The notes below the pieces were generated by a model that saw only the letters and a list, made by a program, of their open reading frames with translations, made no database searches and had not been told where the DNA came from. Shown here piece after piece: positions 1 to 11,449 of a stretch of DNA of 64,000 nt. The translations under genes were made by a program, and so were the position numbers. The DNA is taken from assembly GCA_037893245.1 (NCBI GenBank), contig JBAIAA010000815.1, positions 764,501 to 828,500 of the forward strand, written 5' to 3'. Source of the DNA: Crossaster papposus (lineage: Eukaryota > Echinodermata > Asteroidea > Velatida > Solasteridae). Within the stretch, counting starts at the first letter, position 1. Each line of letters begins with the position of its first letter.

Positions 1-82
1 CCGCTTATGGGAAATTTGTGTGTGCGGACAGTATCGAACCTTTGAATCAATCAACCTTCAGACTATCGAGTAGACCCCGATT

Positions 83-104
83 CCCCCCCCCCCCCCCCCC
101 CCCC
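83..104. repeat. poly(C) tract, 22 C
   Basis: Uninterrupted run of C. Open frames crossing it on either strand (poly-Pro or poly-Gly) are artefacts. The rest of positions 1-520 shows nothing I can identify. Confidence 0.95.
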
Positions 105-523
105 AGCGTCTGGAAAGGGAGGGGGCACTTATGTCAACTTGTCCTCTTGAATGTACATGAGCAGAGGGTTGGTGTTCAGGTACGGGGCCGGCCGGGGACG
201 CACCGGACAAATAACACGACTGGGTCGAAGCTATAAAGCACGCCGTGTGCAACCCCACGAAGGTACGCGCGGTATTTAGGCTAATAGTTTTATGCCTAAT
301 TCAATTTCCACTTGCTCCGTTTCAGATCATACAGGTCATGGACGGGACAAGTTTTTAGATTGTTCTTTTTGTGATGCTCTGTAAAATAAATGGCAGCGTT
401 TTTACCTTTTTGTAAGGAAATAGGTATTTTTAGTGCATTATATAATTATAATCAGGCACAAATAAGGAGATATACTGAAATAGCAACATATGCCTTTGGT
501 ACTGGATGCGATGATTACGTATA

Positions 524-625
524 GGCCGTGTCCGAATTACTTGGCTGCGGCTTGTATACACACGACGCGGCTGCAGCTATGTTGTGTGCAATATCAAGCC
601 ACAGTCAAGTAATTCGGACACAGTC
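524..625. mobile_element. Short foldback MITE, family F, copy 1
   Basis: Element of about 100 bp with inverted ends. The left end reads GGCCGTGTCCGAATTACTTG and the right end is its near reverse complement (AAGTAATTCGGACACAGTC). The middle is CG-rich. A second copy lies at 51204-51302. No coding capacity, so it would depend on another element's transposase. Confidence 0.8.
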
Positions 626-699
626 GTAGCATCTTATAGGTAGTACCTATACGATGTATACGATGGTCAGCCGGACTACCACCATCACAATGTAGTTAG

Positions 700-955
700 T
701 ACACATTTTATTTTCAATCGGTTAGGCTTACACATGCATCCGTGAATGGGTGCAAGCCAACAAGTCTGGTTCCCCAACTGATAATTTCCCGACGTGTATA
801 TACAATGCTCTGTTTTGTCTGAAGTAGGGTTAGTGGACCAAACTACAAGTTAGAACAGCATTTTCCCCAGCATCTTTGAAAACAACACTTTATTTGCTGT
901 AACGTACTAACCCCCAAATCCGTCTATTTCTAAAATTACAGCAAAAGCAATCGGT
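700..955 (-). mobile_element. MITE family D, partial, copy D1
   Basis: Carries the D landmarks in reverse orientation: the cacattttatt... entry, the 'tctggttcc' and 'cccgacgtgtata' blocks, and the terminal segment that reads TTTTGCTGTAATTTT on the other strand. Lacks the half beyond the central palindrome. Diverged from copy D8, so probably an old insertion. Confidence 0.6.
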
Positions 956-1324
956 CATTTCTTTCAGCGGGATATTCAATTACGACTGTGCATGCATCAA
1001 ATTCCACGTGCTTCACAAGTGCACATAGAGACCCTCCTCTCATTTGAAAGTCTGGAAATCTTTTTCACTTAAAACTTTCGAAAACAGGACGTTGAGACAA
1101 TAGTCTCAAAGATGCAAAACTAAGTTGACACTTCTGTTCGAGGGCGCCAGGAAGAGGCCGGTCCGTGTTGCCTGTTTGGGGAACACCTGCCGCCCCGTCG
1201 TTTATCGACAAAATACTCCCTGTGTAGTCTGTTCCGTGTCACAGAGAAGTTAAAGGGAAAATACATTTGCAAACATAAAAAATATATATAAAACAAAAAT
1301 ACCAAATTATTACGAAAAACCTTA

Positions 1325-1640
1325 GGCTACTGGACCATTGAATGACAGTTATGGCACCGGCACTGCGGCCATCATTTTCAAGAAAAGTGGTATTTTTATA
1401 TCAATTTTAACGCTGGTCGGCTGACCAGCGTTTGGAAAAAAATGGCTTCTTTGAAATACTACCCCCAGTTTACCATATTTAGTTAGTCCTCTTTTAGTTA
1501 GCAATCGATATGAACGGATACAAGTCAACCAGACTGGTTCCCTGACCGTACAATTCCCCGACTTTTATAAATGGCTCCGTTTCATCTTAAGTGGGGTAAG
1601 GGAACCAGGCTTCAAAAACTTGATTGTTTTTCTACGAACA
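1325..1640 (-). mobile_element. MITE family D, partial, copy D2
   Basis: Reverse-orientation D copy retaining the central palindrome in degraded form (ACGCTGGTCGGCTGACCAGC, about 1411-1430) and the flanking AAGAAAAGTGGTATTTT and GACTGGTTCCCTGAC blocks also seen in D8 at 60 kb. The outer terminus carrying TTTAAA is missing. The stretch 955-1325 shows nothing I recognise. Confidence 0.6.
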
Positions 1641-1823
1641 CAAACTTTCAAATGTCAGTTTGGACATAACATTTTCAGTGTCGTCAGCTAAAATTTTCTT
1701 ATTCTGCCTGTATTTCTTCAAAGGTCAAAATCTGCGATAACCCAAATTCCCAAAAGCCAAATATCTTTTTAATGACGTACTCTGACTATGTGCCAAATTT
1801 CACGCTTGTGTCTTCAAAGGCAC

Positions 1824-1825
<2 letters not shown>

Positions 1826-1859
<34 letters not shown>
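1826..1859. repeat. poly(C) tract, 34 C
   Basis: Longest C homopolymer in the window. It generates a spurious poly-proline reading frame. Length is likely polymorphic, and sequencing error is possible. Confidence 0.95.
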
Positions 1860-1862
<3 letters not shown>

Positions 1863-1962
1863 ATTTCCTCTATCTATTCCCCTTTCCCCTATCATGTATG
1901 TTCTGGCATATAAACAGACATTGTGTATTTTGCTGCATCATTTATTGCATTTTACATGTTAC

Positions 1963-2334
1963 TTAAAAGTAGGATACACCTTTGGTAATTGCTTATAGAT
2001 TATCATGAATGGGGGGTTGTATTTTAAAGTAAGTATCGTTTAACTGACCTGTCCGAAGTTTTACAATCATTGATGCTGGAAAAAAGCAAGAAAAACGGCG
2101 GTTGTTTTCAACAGGAGTCAGGCAGTGGTTCTTATGTTGTTCTTGTGTGATTTTTTTTCGCGATCGCCGCCACTGAATACAATTTTATTTTTGGAACAAT
2201 TACAGGATATCTACCATAATCCTTTTGCTGGATGCCTATACAATCATTATTTACTTTCAAATAAGTGAGATATTTTTTTTATAATTCGGTAGTAACATTT
2301 TTCGATATCTGCAAATGGTATATCCTACCTTTAA
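1963..2334 (+). mobile_element. MITE family A, copy A1
   Basis: Nearly full-length family A copy. The left end is TTAAAAGTAGGATACACC and the right end ATATCCTACCTTTAA, with the shared internal blocks (ACTGACCTGTCCGAAG, CGCGATCGCCG, GGATATCTA, CTGCAAATGG). The central hairpin is damaged on its right half. 'Plus' means the GGTAATTGC end is on the left. No coding capacity. Confidence 0.85.
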
Positions 2335-2668
2335 TCCACTTTTCAGACTACCGCTGACTCGTTAGTTACGTTGGATTCCTATAGTATATTAGAGAGTCTA
2401 CAGAAACTCATTGATAACAACGCTCAATCACCCAATAACCCGTGTGCAGAAGATATGGACGAAATACCTACGTTGGTACTAGGGACACTGAACAATTTAA
2501 GACATAGACAAATTAATCGAACCCATAAATATATATAAGAAAACATTATTGGGGTCACCATAGAGAAAATTCGTAAACGCGGTATAGTTGGTATACCAAT
2601 CGGCGCAGTGCCGCCTCGGGTTTGCTGTGCATGTGTCGCCTAAACGGGATTTAGGGGGCGCTTAAATT

Positions 2669-2829
2669 GAAGGTATTATACACCGTTGGTAATTGCTTGA
2701 ATTATCATAAATGGGTGAATTTGGGGGTTGTATTTTATAGTAAATATCGTTTAACTGACCTGTCCAAAATCTTATAACCATAGATGCTGAGAAAAGCAAG
2801 AAAAACGGCGTTCGTTTTTAACCGGCGTC
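2669..2829 (+). mobile_element. MITE family A, 5' half only, copy A2
   Basis: Contains the left terminus and blocks as far as the CCGGCGTC segment, then stops abruptly at unrelated sequence before the central hairpin. A truncated relic. The flanks 2335-2668 and 2830-3171 show nothing identifiable. Confidence 0.8.
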
Positions 2830-3171
2830 AAAAACAAATACATGTTGACAAAAACAAATATATGTGGGATTGATTCGGTCTGTATTGTCAACCTGTTGAC
2901 ATGAAGGGGTCAAACCAATTTCAGTCGCTCAATTGCACATGCGTTACCCATAAATAACGCAAAGATTTATTGCACTCGAACTGGCGCACAGACACCGCAC
3001 ATCGTTTGGTAAGAATCCTTCACGTACATGTACATGGACTCATGGCTCAATGATGCAATACAAAACCGATAATGTCACAGTGTAGTAAAAAACATAAGTT
3101 AAAACAGTTCAAAGTACATGTTTAGAGAGGAGAATCATACATGTGTACATGTATTTATTACATATTGATCT

Positions 3172-3777
3172 GGGCCAAATTTCATAAAACATGTAAGCAC
3201 ATAAATTCGCTTAGCATGACAACTCTTCCTTGGGGAAAAAACAAGGTTACAAATCAAATATTCGTTTGTGACTGATATTCAGCTGTTTTTTGCTTGTAGG
3301 ATACACCATTGGTATTGCTTGAATTATCATGAATGGGTGGATTTGGGAGTTGTATTTCATAATAAATATCGTTTACCTGACCTGTCCGAAGTTTTACAAT
3401 CATGAATGCCGAGAAAAACACGGAAAACAGCGTTTGTTTTCAACCGGCGTCGAGCAGTTATTTCTTATGTTATCTTTGTTTTTTCACGATCACCGTCCGG
3501 CGATCGCAATTTTGTTTTTATAAAATTCTATTTTTCGAAATAATTACAGGATATCTAGCGCAATCATTTTGCTGGATGCCTAAAATCACTATTTACTTTT
3601 CAAATGAGTAAGATATTTCCCAATAATTCGGTAGTAAATATTTTCGATATCTGCAAATGGTGTATCCTATCTTTAAGCATAAAAAACATATACAGTTTTG
3701 GCTGGTAACCTGTTATTACTGAGCAAAACTATTTTTGTGGTAAGCAAATTTGTGTGCTTACATGTATGAAATTGGCA
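3172..3777. mobile_element. Foldback repeat family E, copy 1, split by MITE A3
   Basis: Outer ends are inverted (GGGCCAAATTTCAT left, ATGAAATTGGC right), with GTAAGCACA / TGTGTGCTTAC just inside. A compact copy at about 62385-62587 reads through the point where this one is interrupted at 3296-3676. Interior words resemble 'tttgcttagca'. The GGGCCAATTTCATA-type end is one I associate with a common echinoderm repeat (recognition, not searched). Confidence 0.65.
3296..3676 (+). mobile_element. MITE family A, copy A3, nested in repeat E
   Basis: Full-length family A copy starting TTGTAGGATACACCATTGG and ending GGTGTATCCTATCTTTAA. It splits repeat E at a site that in the 62.4 kb copy reads TTTTTGCTCAGCATG, consistent with insertion into a TTAA-like site. 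The left TTAA has decayed. Confidence 0.85.
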
Positions 3778-3780
3778 TAT

Positions 3781-5203
3781 GGGGCCGGTTGCACCAACTG
3801 TACTAAAGTTACGAACGAAAATAGGTTGCACCATCGATGTCTTACGACATGTACAGTACATGTACCATGGAGGAAGGAACCATGCATGTACAGTACTAAC
3901 TTCCTTGCCGTACGCATTCTGACTTACGTGTGGTGTAAGACAACTTTCGTGCAACCAAAAGAAATTACGACACAACTGTTGCACCATTACAACTTACGCG
4001 TTTAGTAGGACATAGATTTACGACATGAAATCACGTCTAGTGGGGAGGTGACCTAAATAGTTAGGGTAGCCATTCGCGGCAATATGTTCGGGTTGAAGTA
4101 CAGTGTCAATTATAATTTGTTTATGAAAATTTGAAAACAATACTTCTGCATGTTTTAACACCATTCGGTTGTAAAAATAATTGAAAAAGAAAATTGTATT
4201 TCTTATTCAAAACTAAACATTTTCGAAGGACCAAATAGCATCACATTAGACGAGTTTTCTTAAAACACGAAAATCGTGTTAAAAACGATTAGGCAATAAG
4301 TTATCAAAAAAATCTTTCAGAAAATCAGTAGCTGAGGGAAAAGAACAACCAGACAGCGATTTTAAAAGACGTTTGGAGACTGCACGTGTGATTAACTATT
4401 TAGATTTTGTTCAAATGCTCCAATTGTTTCTACAAAAAAAGCAACAATTAATATAGCAGGGTCGAAAGTAGGGTCGAACAAGTGAAATTGAAATTGAAAT
4501 CTACAACTCGGAATTGTTTGAATCGACACGGAACACGCACTAGACGAGTCCAACAAAAGTGAACGAATTTAAAGGAATTTATTTTGGCTCATTCCAATAT
4601 ATATATATATAGTTTTGTTTACGGGGATATAAGGTACATTTTATTGGCTTGCAAACAAAGAAATACAAAAATCGCCATTAATATTTCGGGGTAAAAGTGT
4701 TCACTTGTTTACAATTATAAATACAAAATCTGACAATGCAAATAAGGTTTTTAGTCTTAATTTCAATTATTAAAATATTAATAATTTGTATTTAAATTCA
4801 ACAGCTTCCAATAGTATTCCATGCACATGCATAACTGCTAATAGCATGGATCAATTAATCGGTAATTCTTTTTTCGAAATGAGTGAGAGAACATGCTCTT
4901 TATTGACATGCTTGATTGGTGTATCAAATTTGATTGCTTTCTAAGAAAAATAAAACATATTTGATTAAAAACATGCTGTGTACAGTTGCTATATCTAATT
5001 TTGGGATTGTGACCTGCGTCGGGCCCAATTAATACAGTTATAATTATACACTAGGACATGTCCTACGGCGTGTTGTAAGATATGCATTTTAGGACAGGCC
5101 TAAAAGCTTTTTGGTACAACCGCAGTTACGACATGTCTTAGGGTTGTCCTAAATTTCTTATCCTACGACAAGCATGTAGGACATGTTTGGTGCAACCGGC
5201 CCC
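3781..5203. mobile_element. PIF/Harbinger non-autonomous DNA transposon, copy 1
   Basis: A 1.42 kb element with inverted ends GGGGCCGGTTGCACC (left) and GGTGCAACCGGCCCC (right). The GGGCCGGTTGCAC-type terminus is typical of PIF/Harbinger DNA transposons. Subterminal words TACGACATG / CATGTCCTA recur near both ends. The interior is AT-rich with no transposase frame, so it is non-autonomous. The stretch from about 4309 to the end is closely similar to 41775-42983, where the transposase relic lies. I could not read a clean 3-bp target duplication (TAT left, TGG right). Confidence 0.8.
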
Positions 5204-5554
5204 TGGTATGGATAATACACAATTCGCCATATTGCCTGCTTAATACTTTGACTGTGCCTTTGAAATATTTAACAAATAATGCACAACTAATGCAAGAACA
5301 ATTAAAGTCAGCGGTGTATATCTCTAATACCGAGTCAGCTGCGCTGGCCCCATGACGCCATTATTTGGGATTGTTTTTTGTCAAATGCTGCGTTTTGTGC
5401 TTCGCAACGAATCCTTGGTGCATATCGTTCCGCGTTGCTGCGTCGATTTGCCCGTTTGCCACGGATACGATTATGGTGCGAGCCAACGAAACTGGGAAAC
5501 AGCCAAACATGAACGTAATGTGTTGTATGGTTTCCATGGTAAAGCAGAGACAAA
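5204..5554. other. Unassigned stretch
   Basis: No repeat family or gene recognised. Overlapping open frames exist on both strands at 5335-5564, but none has a recognisable motif, and several overlapping frames in mixed-composition DNA argue against coding. Confidence 0.4.
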
Positions 5555-5574
5555 AGTTTCGTAGAAGGGGATGC

Positions 5575-5712
5575 TACGAGGTGAACAATTGGTTAAACAA
5601 TTGGTTAAAAATGTTGACCAACGTTGGGTAAAATGTACCGACAATTGGTCAAATAAAGAACAATTACACATTGTTGGTAAAAATGTTAACCAACTTTATT
5701 AACCAACTAAAT
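5575..5712. repeat. AACAATTGGTTAAA word array
   Basis: Short degenerate repeats of AACAATTGGTTAAA and its complement (TTAACCAACTTTATTAACC) in both orientations, so the segment can fold back. Small member of the word-array class that recurs in this window. Confidence 0.6.
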
Positions 5713-8700
5713 TGTAATACATGTTTTGAGAATGTCTGGTACACCAGCATTGTATATGTCTACATTCCAAAATGATCTATACGTGCAGTGCTTCGTCGTC
5801 TATTTAACCGACCCTGGATGCATAGCATACGTTTCCGGATGCCGTACCGTATCTCAATCTCGATTGCCCATCCCTGGAAATGGAGCTTTGATCAAGAGAC
5901 ACTGACCATAGCCAAATTCCAACAACTGATTACTATACTGTTATTCGATACTCGTAGTTCGCCTCCGAACCAAAGGAATTATTATAGATAGGAAACGATT
6001 CCTGGCAGTGCACTCTCTGAAATGAGGGTCGGTACACTGTAAACAAAATAATAAAATCCATACAAAAATCCGTATTTTATTTAAACGGATTATGCACGTA
6101 AAATTACTGTGACTTTGTTTCAACGTTAATTTATACAAATAGGATATAACCTTACAAGAACAATTTGTAAAAATGCATCAATTTTGTTGTAAATAACAGC
6201 AACACCAATAAAGTGTTGTTTATTTACAGAAACTATCATGACGGGTGTCCTACACGGAAATATCATTACGCAGCAGATGACCAATCAGAACTGAGGAAAT
6301 TTGTGTTCACAAAAGTATGTTAAATTCTGTGACTCGATCATTACACGATGAAATGTATATATATATAATATATTAACATAGCATAGGTGAATAATCGTAT
6401 TAGATCCCCTTTCATATTCAAATTCTTAAATCATTTATGGAAAACCTTGACTGAAATGCTGAATATAAAGCTAAATCACGACAATATCCAGTTTGTAGTG
6501 TTTGGTACGACAGGTTGTCGTAGCATTTGTACTTTCTATCTCATAAAGTAATGTGTAATAAGTTAATTTCATACAGTCTGGGTCTAACTCCCTTCAATGT
6601 TGTTACTCCCTTCAAATTACACTTACTTTCTAGCAACCAAGTGAATTCCAACAACAAACTGCTTGTCTTTTCAACAGGAATAGCAAGACTATAAAAAACG
6701 TAAGCCGACAGTATGCAAAAGTCGTTAAAAACAGTCCGAACCGTTGAAATATTCCCACCGTTTTTGTAACAGGATAGGCCTAGTACTGCTGCCCCAACTG
6801 CCAGGAATTTCCCCTAAAATTACAGCTTTATTTTTGTTTACATTGTTCATGCTCCTCACTTTAAACTGAAGAATGATATTTTCGCAGAAATTGAAACGAT
6901 TATTTTGTATCCATTGGATGCAATTCTAGTTTATCAAAAAACAGGGTATCACCATTAGGCCGAGATATATGTGATACCTCAAAAACACGCATTAGTATAT
7001 TGCGCCAATTACCTCATTTTATTTAAAACATAAACACAGTAAACAGGAGGTGCCGTGGACTACACTATCAAACAATTGGTGTGAAAGACATTTTTGTTGG
7101 TGTAATAAATTTGGGCTATTGTGTTTATTTATTACTATAACTTCAGTAAAATATAACTGACTGTGCAAAAGAATTTGCAAAAAAGACCGGACGGTTAAAT
7201 TGTGACCAATATTTGGGAAAGAAGATATCTTGGCCGTTTTCCAAACCCAAGTTTAGGCTCCGTCACCGGCTCCATTCCTTATACTGCCAAACTTTATGAA
7301 TGAAGCCAAGTCGGAGACGAAGCTGGAATTTTGTAAAACGGTCATACAATCACCTGTATGTAGTCACATACCTTTCAGGAAGACAATGTCCTGTACATGT
7401 ACATGTACATGTACAAAACGGCTGCATTTTCTATACAATGTTTGCCTCCAGAAACTATGGCACCACCTCGTGAATTAACGACTGCTTCATGCATGACCCC
7501 AATCAGTTACAATCTTATACCAGCCGTCTCCCCCAGGTCATATGCCTGGATTGGCCGCGGCTTCCGGGAGGTACCTCAGGCGAAAAGAGAGAGGAACTTC
7601 GCGGCTTTAGAGCCTTGTACTACTACCCCAGCCGGCCGAGAAAGTCCCCGGTAGGTAGGTCTAAAATAGATTTGATCGTCTCAGTTATAAACATCGACAC
7701 GAGAAAACAGACGGTGGGGTGAACCCCCTCGCGGCCGACTTTTTCTAGACATTGATTAACGAGACTGAATAGATTTGTTTTTTCTGATCCAAATATCGCC
7801 CGAGGGGAGACTTTTCTTCGATTTGATCCCAACCTGGAAATTGTCGTAAGAAAGGGGGTAAACATTGCCCTAGACCTCGGCTGGTAAAAAAATTAAAAAA
7901 AAAAAATCTTCGAAATTAGGGATGTGAACCTGCGACCTAAAAAAAAAAAAAGATGCGCAAAATACCGTAAATCACAAATACTTATATAAAATTCAAGAAT
8001 GTTATACAAGCCTTATTCTCTTTCAAATATTTTGAAAATCAGTGGGAAATTATGTGGGTTTAAATATCGGTACCACTTTTCAGCCTGAATGAACCGTAAC
8101 CATTCCCATCCAGTCAAACCCCCGAACACCAGGTTTTGTTGCAATCTGTTAGGATGGGTACTGGACCCTCTAAACTGATTGTCTTTTTTATACTGGATAA
8201 GGCATTCCTCCAAAATCAGTGTCTAACAGTTTGTGTGTATAGTTTGCGTATTTATGGTGTTGGAATTTGGCAAGATGGGTATGGTCCTACTAAATTATTG
8301 GGTTATAAAATTGGAATATAAAATTACTCTTCCATTCCGATTTCAGGGATCCGACATTTGTTTTCGCATGTACATGTACAGCAACGTAGACCACAGCTAC
8401 AGGCAGACACAATGGAAGCAACAATTGTGTGCTATTCCAGCGGGAGGCTCCACAATGCAACACTGATATCCCACATCCGGACCATAATGAATGAGTTCCT
8501 GAAGGAAACCCCATACGTCCTCCCAGTGCTTTTTCCCAAGAGTTTGATAAGCAAATTAAACAACTAGAAATACCTCATTGGTACAGATTGAGTCCAGCTT
8601 GTCTTGTCAATTTGAACACGACCACTGTTTTCCCAATTAGTCGCGACTCCAGCCGTTTAATTACAAAGAAACAAAGAAAATGGCTTCTACCACACACACA

Positions 8701-9474
8701 GATACAGTGCACGTGTCTTCCTTTATCAAAGTGGCTACGTCATCACTTTAAGAAGTTCATGAGACCCGAGTCAAGGTCGCCATGCACTTTTCCGTGCACA
8801 CAATCATGCCACTTTATATTTTCTGTTATGTTTAAATAGAAACAAGAATGTTGTTTAGTGATTGGACATTATCGACAAACAAGGTGTTGAAGTGGGGCTT
8901 TCAGTATCGTGTATGGCGGAGAGAGGAGGAATTGATACATAAGTCTAAAAATAGAAACTGGTACGCGTCTAGGAGTTGGGAGTCGGGGCTGAGAGCTAGG
9001 CAGGGGCGCCTTTGCGTGCTTGGCAGTCGGTACTGAATACGATTGTCTAATTCGATGACGGATAGTGTATCCCTACGGATTCGGACAGCTACAGGAGTAT
9101 TATTTTTAATACAAGCGAAGCAACCAGTCCCGCCCGGGGTCACCGCCAGTTTATCGCATCACGGAAATCCCAGCGCTTAAGAAACTAAAGTCCCTGCGAT
9201 TATCTTATTATTTTCGAGAATTTTTTTTTTGCAGTTGAGAAATTCTATATTGTAATTAAGACATGTTTATAAGCTGCTTTAAAGTACTGAAAACAATTAC
9301 TTAGCGCACTGCATAACTACGGTCTAAAAATATATGTACACTATCTAGATTAAACTCGTCTGTCGTGGCTCAATATATTAAGATTTAAAAAGCACACGGT
9401 GTTATTTTAACACTGGACATTTTAGTGTTAATAATGAATGTATTTATGGTAAAGTATTGGAAGTCCTTAAAGAT
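5713..9474. other. 3.7 kb with no recognised feature
   Basis: AT-rich DNA with scattered short open frames and nothing I can assign. A small (TACATG)n run lies at about 7392-7415. A-rich runs occur near 7890-7950. Intronic or intergenic by default. Confidence 0.4.
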
Positions 9475-9699
9475 AGTATACAACATTCGCTTTTGCTGTA
9501 AATCAATTTTTTGTGGCACCCATTCACAGTTGTGAAATTGAAAATAGGTCGGCCGACCATCGTTGGGAACTGAAACACATTTTTTACTTTTTTTCTTGAA
9601 AATGACGGCACATCAGGTGCACACTTAAGGTATTATTATTTCCTAATAATTCAGTAGTTTTGTTTTCTGATGATTGCATATATTGTATATTACCTTTAA
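9475..9699 (+). mobile_element. MITE family D, internally deleted, copy D3
   Basis: Begins GTATACAACATTCGCTTTTG and ends in ATTACCTTTAAA. It keeps a remnant of the central palindrome (TCGGCCGACCATCG) and the AATTCAGTAGTTTT block, but most of the left half is missing. Orientation matches D4 and D5. Confidence 0.65.
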
Positions 9700-10643
9700 A
9701 CCTTCTGCACTCTATTTGTTTACTATTTTTTCTTTCTTTTTCAAATGGGACCGTATACACGCTTCCCACGTCTGCTAATACTAATATAGTGCAAAACTGT
9801 AGCCTTCAATCGCGGTGCAAAACTAAACTACTAAATTTTCGGTGACCTCGCCGGGCGAAAATCTCATTTGCACATGGCCTTGCTACAATTATGGAGCTTA
9901 ACAACCCCATATCAAGCCCATTTTAAAACTTCGCCCAGCAATCACTAGCATTGTGTGCCAAACTGGTGGTGTAGCATCAAACACCATAGTTGAATCATTG
10001 AAGTAATCATTTACCGCCTAAATGGAACCTCTGTAATGAAATAGCAGATGCTCAAGCAGTATAGAGCCCGCCCACCAACGTAAGAGAAAATGACAGTGCA
10101 TTAGCATGAAACTGATCAAACGAATCGTGACTAAACGGGGAGACCTTGCTTAAACAGTCGGCTGTCCACTGAAACATTGTAAACATTCCAGTCAGGGAAC
10201 AGTGATGAATCATACACAAATGATCACTTTTTTTTTCAAAGAAAAATATCTACTACGAAATGAACAAAATAATGAAAGACTTGGTTCTCATGAAAATATC
10301 TAGCAGTGCTCAGAATTTCCGGCATGAGTGATCCCCACCGAGTCCAAGAATTTTATCGCGCCAGTTAATGTCAACTGTGATTTACAGTCGAACGCTGTAT
10401 CATTTTTGCAAAGTATTATGTTTTCAGAGCGAGTGCTATTTCCTTTAAAGCTGCTGGCTGCGGTGCGCTATATGCGTGTGTTAAACATTATTCTTCCATG
10501 GTTAAACGATATGAGCTTCTCATTTGGAACATTACATAACAGTTACTATTACGTACGATACTCAGTCTACGTAATTCACATAATAAGTTATATATTTGCA
10601 TTAAACTAGGTAATATTCGAACGGAGCAAATAGTTGGTCTTAC

Positions 10644-11225
10644 CTGACGTGGATCCTCTAACGCATATGATAGAGACCAACCGCTATTGAGAAGTATGAG
10701 GTAGCAGAAAAGATAAACTATCCAGCTTCGGGAGAAGACTCGTGCCGTGGACACCCATCTGTGGAGGCAGAGTAACGCGCCCGAATGGGAATGAAACTGA
10801 CTCCCGTGTCCTCGCTGACGAACCCCCTTGGCCTGCCGCCAGGTGGGCCCAGCGGCGGCATTGGTTCCGGCGGTAAAGCAGCCGGTCATACCGTTCCCTG
10901 CATCGGGGCCACTGCCCCGGGTGACACACGACTGGCAAAGCCTTTCTGTACCCGACCTCCTGGTCACGGGGAGTCTGCTTTGGCTCCTATCGCCACCGGT
11001 CCTTTTGATGCAACAGCTACCGTCCCTATCCAAACTTGCCCCGCGATTGTTACCCAGACGCGCCCGCTCAGGACAGTCCTGCCTACTACTACTTGCACCA
11101 CCACCAATCACCGCTGTACTGTGTGCGCAATCACATCTCCTCTCTCTATCCCGTGTGGTGATGGAGCTTTTGCCCCAGTCCACCGAGCACCAATTTAAAC
11201 CCGTCTCGCTTCGTTGCCCGTTCAT
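10644..11225 (-). CDS. Putative 5' coding exon with signal-anchor segment and splice donor
   Basis: Read on the minus strand from an ATG at 11225, an open frame of exactly 194 codons reaches a consensus donor: exon ...CACGTCAG, then GTAAGACC, with the exon's last base at 10644 (phase 0). The first ~150 residues are Arg/Gly/Ser-rich and low in complexity. Around residues 165-185 is a hydrophobic stretch (WIVYLFCYLILL), then NSGWSLSYALEDPRQ up to the donor, as expected for a signal peptide or signal anchor opening a secreted or membrane protein. The segment is clearly more GC- and CpG-rich than its surroundings, as a 5' exon or promoter would be. Against it: the hydrophobic segment lies unusually far from the first ATG, opposite-strand frames are also open because of composition, and I could not find exon 2. 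An internal ATG (residue ~113) may be the real start. Product unknown. Confidence 0.35.
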
Positions 11226-11441
11226 CTTTAAAAATAGAAAAAAAAGAAAAAAGATTGACTATCAACCTGTCACTCGTAGATGCTAGTTACATATTTCAGG
11301 ATCCTTCCAGAACACGCGAGACCAATGTACTTATCACACAGTAAGAAGACGATCCAACGCACACGTTTATTTCCTCTGTCACGGAGACTCGGCTGAATCC
11401 AGAAGCATGAAGCTATAGAGCAGTCTCACTCCTGTTCGCAG

Positions 11442-11449
11442 TTTTTATA
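11442..11449 (-). promoter_or_regulatory. Possible TATA box of the putative minus-strand gene
   Basis: The minus strand reads GGTTATAAAAACTGCG here, about 220 bp upstream of the ATG at 11225. An initiator-like AGTGAGACT follows about 20-30 bp downstream. Meaningful only if the exon at 10644-11225 is real. Confidence 0.25.

Noticed and set aside
1772..1966. Poly-proline protein
   Set aside because: Entirely due to the 34-C homopolymer.
5335..5631. Three overlapping frames (72-88 codons) as a gene
   Set aside because: Different frames and strands, no motif, adjacent to a word array.
7392..7415. TACATG repeat as a regulatory array
   Set aside because: Short microsatellite, common in such genomes, with no associated gene.
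10785..11286. Plus-strand Pro/Thr-rich frames as a gene
   Set aside because: They overlap the minus-strand frame that has a hydrophobic segment and splice donor. The composition alone leaves all frames open.
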